Below are positions 61,964 through 64,000 of a stretch of DNA of 64,000 nucleotides, one piece after another. The notes under the pieces were generated by a model. That model worked only from the letters and a program-made list of their open reading frames with translations. It made no database searches and was not told the origin of the DNA. Each line of letters opens with the position of its first letter. Positions within the stretch are counted from its first letter, which is position 1. The stretch is from Bradyrhizobium sp. in8p8 (lineage in GTDB: Bacteria > Pseudomonadota > Alphaproteobacteria > Rhizobiales > Xanthobacteraceae): the NCBI RefSeq assembly GCF_000426845.1, contig NZ_AUGD01000007.1, forward strand, positions 124,001 to 188,000, given 5' to 3'. Made by a program: the position numbers and the translations under genes.

Positions 61964-62303
61964 CGCAAGTCCCCTGATTGGCCCAATCCACCGATTGAAC
62001 TCAGGGGCGCAATCTGTCCGGCAACCTGGAGCCGTTCAAATCAACACTCCGCGGGTAGCCGGGAATGCATTGCCCGGCCGCGCGGAAGGATGGACCGGGC
62101 CGCTGTCTTGCCTCATCCCTTTGCTATCGATTCGGGTTGGCGGCTCTTCCATGGACGCCAATCCGCGGCTTCAGGCGACGCCAGGTCGCGAAGGGGTGGG
62201 TTCCCGACCCGATCACCCAGGTGCAGCGGCGACAGTTTGTCCCTTTTGCCGGGATGCAAGACGCCAGCGCTTTGATACACTGCGCCGACGCAAAAGGAGT
62301 TCC

Positions 62304-63923
62304 ATGAACGTGCCGAGTCCCTGCAACGTACTGATGCTCTACCCGCTGTTCTCGGCGGAGTCCTTCTGGACCTTCGGCGAATCCTGCAAAGTCATGGGCG
62401 TCAAGCGGCCCGCCGCCCCCTTGGGCCTGATCACCGTCGCCGCGATGTTGCCCAAGAGCTGGACGGTCCGGCTGATCGATTGCAACACGGCACCCTTCGG
62501 CGAGGAGGATCTCGCCTGGGCCGATGTCGTCTTCACCGGCGGAATGATGCCGCAGCAGGCCGATACGCTGCGCCTGATCGAGGTCTGCCGCGCGGCCGGC
62601 AAGCCTGTCGTCGTCGGCGGCCCCGATCCAACGTCGAGCCCGCATCTCTATGAACGGGCCGACTTCCGGGTGCTCGGCGAGGCCGAGAGCGTCATCGACG
62701 ATTTCATCGCGGCCTGGGAAAGCGGCGCGCGCTCCGGCACCTTCACCGCGCCGAAGTTCCAGGCCGACGTCACCAAGACGCCGGTGCCGCGTTTCGATCT
62801 GCTCAAGTTCGAAGACTATCTCTATCTCGGCGTGCAGTATTCACGCGGCTGTCCCTTCACCTGCGAATTCTGCGACATCATCGAGCTCTACGGGCGCGTG
62901 CCGCGGACCAAGACGATCGAGCAGATGTTCGTGGAGCTCGAGACGCTTTACCAGATGGGCTACCGTGGCCATCTCGACTTCGTCGACGACAATTTCATCG
63001 GCAACAAGAAGTCGCTGCGGCAATTCCTGCCGCAACTCGCAGAATGGCAGCGGACGCACGGCTATCCCTTCGAATTCTCCACGGAAGCCTCGGTCAACCT
63101 GGCCGACGATCCGGAACTCTTGGATTTGATGGGCGCGGCCAATTTCTTCGGCATCTTCGTCGGCATCGAAAGTCCGGACCCTGCGACGCTCATCGCGATG
63201 CGCAAGAAGCAGAACACGCGGCGCAATATCGCCGAGAGCATCCACAAGATCTACGCCGCCGGCATGCTCGTCACCGCGGGCTTTATCGTCGGCTTCGACA
63301 ACGAGAAGGTCTCGATGGCGGAGGCCATGATCGAATTCATCGAGGAGGCGGCGATTCCCGTCGCCATGGTCGGCCTGCTCTATGCGTTGCCGAACACGCA
63401 GCTCACGCGCCGGCTGGAGCGTGAGGGGCGGCTGCATGCCGGCCACGACGTGGCGCCGACCATCGGCGCCGATCAGTGCACGGCCGGCATCAACTTCGAT
63501 CCGGTCCGCCCGTTGCGCGACATTCTGATGGATTACAAGCGGGTGCTCGAGCACGTCTACAGCCCGGCTGCCTATGCGGGACGCGTGGACCGCCTGATGA
63601 CGCTGCTCGACCGCTCCAGGCAGCGTTCCGAGCTCGCCGAAGGAGATATCCGCTCCAAGCTCGGGGCGATGGAAACCGTGCACAAGGTGGTCACCGCCCT
63701 TCCCGAGGCGCGGGGGCCGCTCTGGCAGACTTTCATGAACTGCGCCAAGCGCGACACCTCATCTGCGCGCATTGCCGTGCAGATGATCGCGGCCTATGCG
63801 CATCTCGGGCCGTTCTCGCGCAAGGTCATCGCGGCCATCGATGAGCGCCTGGCGGCGCTGGACGGGCACGTGCCGAATCCCATCGTGGCTGCAGGCCCGG
63901 CTGAAGAGCGACATCTGGCCTGA
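62304..63923 (+). CDS. B12-binding domain radical SAM protein
   Basis: A 539-residue enzyme with an N-terminal cobalamin-binding Rossmann domain (VLMLYPLFSAESFWTF, GLITVAAMLP, VVGGPDPTSSP), a radical SAM domain with C-x3-C-x2-C in RGCPFTCEFCDIIELYG, then a C-terminal DUF4070-like region (FDPVRPLRDILMDYKRVLEH). AAAAGGAG lies 5 bases before ATG 62304. The family includes the hopanoid 2-methylase HpnP, but this looks like a different, common paralogue. The substrate is unknown. Confidence 0.88.
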   Translation: MNVPSPCNVLMLYPLFSAESFWTFGESCKVMGVKRPAAPLGLITVAAMLPKSWTVRLIDCNTAPFGEEDLAWADVVFTGGMMPQQADTLRLIEVCRAAGKPVVVGGPDPTSSPHLYERADFRVLGEAESVIDDFIAAWESGARSGTFTAPKFQADVTKTPVPRFDLLKFEDYLYLGVQYSRGCPFTCEFCDIIELYGRVPRTKTIEQMFVELETLYQMGYRGHLDFVDDNFIGNKKSLRQFLPQLAEWQRTHGYPFEFSTEASVNLADDPELLDLMGAANFFGIFVGIESPDPATLIAMRKKQNTRRNIAESIHKIYAAGMLVTAGFIVGFDNEKVSMAEAMIEFIEEAAIPVAMVGLLYALPNTQLTRRLEREGRLHAGHDVAPTIGADQCTAGINFDPVRPLRDILMDYKRVLEHVYSPAAYAGRVDRLMTLLDRSRQRSELAEGDIRSKLGAMETVHKVVTALPEARGPLWQTFMNCAKRDTSSARIAVQMIAAYAHLGPFSRKVIAAIDERLAALDGHVPNPIVAAGPAEERHLA

Positions 63924-63942
63924 CATCCGCAAAGTCGATAGC

Positions 63943-63973
63943 GATCGCCGGCGGCGCCTTGAGGCGCCGGCGG
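63943..63973 (+). terminator. hairpin after the radical SAM gene
   Basis: GGCGCC-TTGA-GGCGCC lies at the core of a larger, imperfect GC-rich hairpin about 20 bases after the stop. No clear T-run follows. It is probably the transcript end. Confidence 0.45.
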
Positions 63974-64000
63974 CCAAACTGGTTGTCATGTGTGAGATCC

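Overview
The window looks like a Bradyrhizobium-type chromosome (Alphaproteobacteria, Rhizobiales). Supporting signs are the high GC content, several small proteins of a kind common in that genus, a FixK-like regulator with FixK/FNR-type boxes, a cyoABCD quinol oxidase, a sox cluster, and families of intergenic palindromic repeats typical of these genomes. I saw no rRNA, tRNA or CRISPR array.

1-17.6 kb, low-oxygen and stress block. A Crp/Fnr regulator of FixK type is surrounded by two small c-type cytochromes, a Mg2+ P-type ATPase, a P1B-type metal ATPase carrying a C-terminal hemerythrin domain, a ferric-reductase-like flavocytochrome, an exported EF-hand protein, groESL, three tiny envelope proteins and an FtsH paralogue. 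Four exact TTGA-N6-TCAA boxes and one near match fall in this block, three of them about 55-85 bp before plausible start codons. One box is followed by a possible -10 element and, about 70 bp later, a strong Rho-independent terminator, which suggests a FixK-controlled small RNA at about 688-759.

17.6-28.2 kb, catabolism. A MarR regulator is divergent from a likely aromatic or organic-acid operon (VOC protein, FAD monooxygenase, DUF2783 protein, CoA transferase). A fifth box or MarR operator lies between them. Then come a DUF72 protein, two M20-type peptidases, an enolase-superfamily enzyme and an MFS transporter gene interrupted by one in-frame stop.

28.2-32.4 kb, accessory island. It has visibly lower GC, an IS5-family transposase remnant, degenerate copies of a dispersed repeat, four unrecognised small proteins, and an HGGXSTG-type protein with its overlapping partner.

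32.4-48.4 kb, mixed metabolism and envelope. This stretch holds a Bug/TctC solute-binding protein, Nudix hydrolase, lytic transglycosylase, L,D-transpeptidase, VOC protein, exported PQQ-type sugar dehydrogenase, SDR enzyme, the cyoABCD operon, an SNase-like nuclease, a GMC oxidoreductase with its small subunit, and an HtrA-like protease.

48.4-64 kb. A fused indolepyruvate ferredoxin oxidoreductase is followed by a hot-dog-like protein and a cysteine hydrolase-permease operon behind a consensus sigma-54 promoter. Next, on the minus strand, are a molybdenum hydroxylase pair and soxF-X-Y-Z-A. That sox cluster has three oddities: a frameshift in soxA, a dispersed repeat fused into the 5' end of soxX, and a SoxY without the usual GGCGG end. 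The window closes with a B12-binding radical SAM protein. Start codons were chosen by eye from ribosome binding sites, overlaps and signal peptides.
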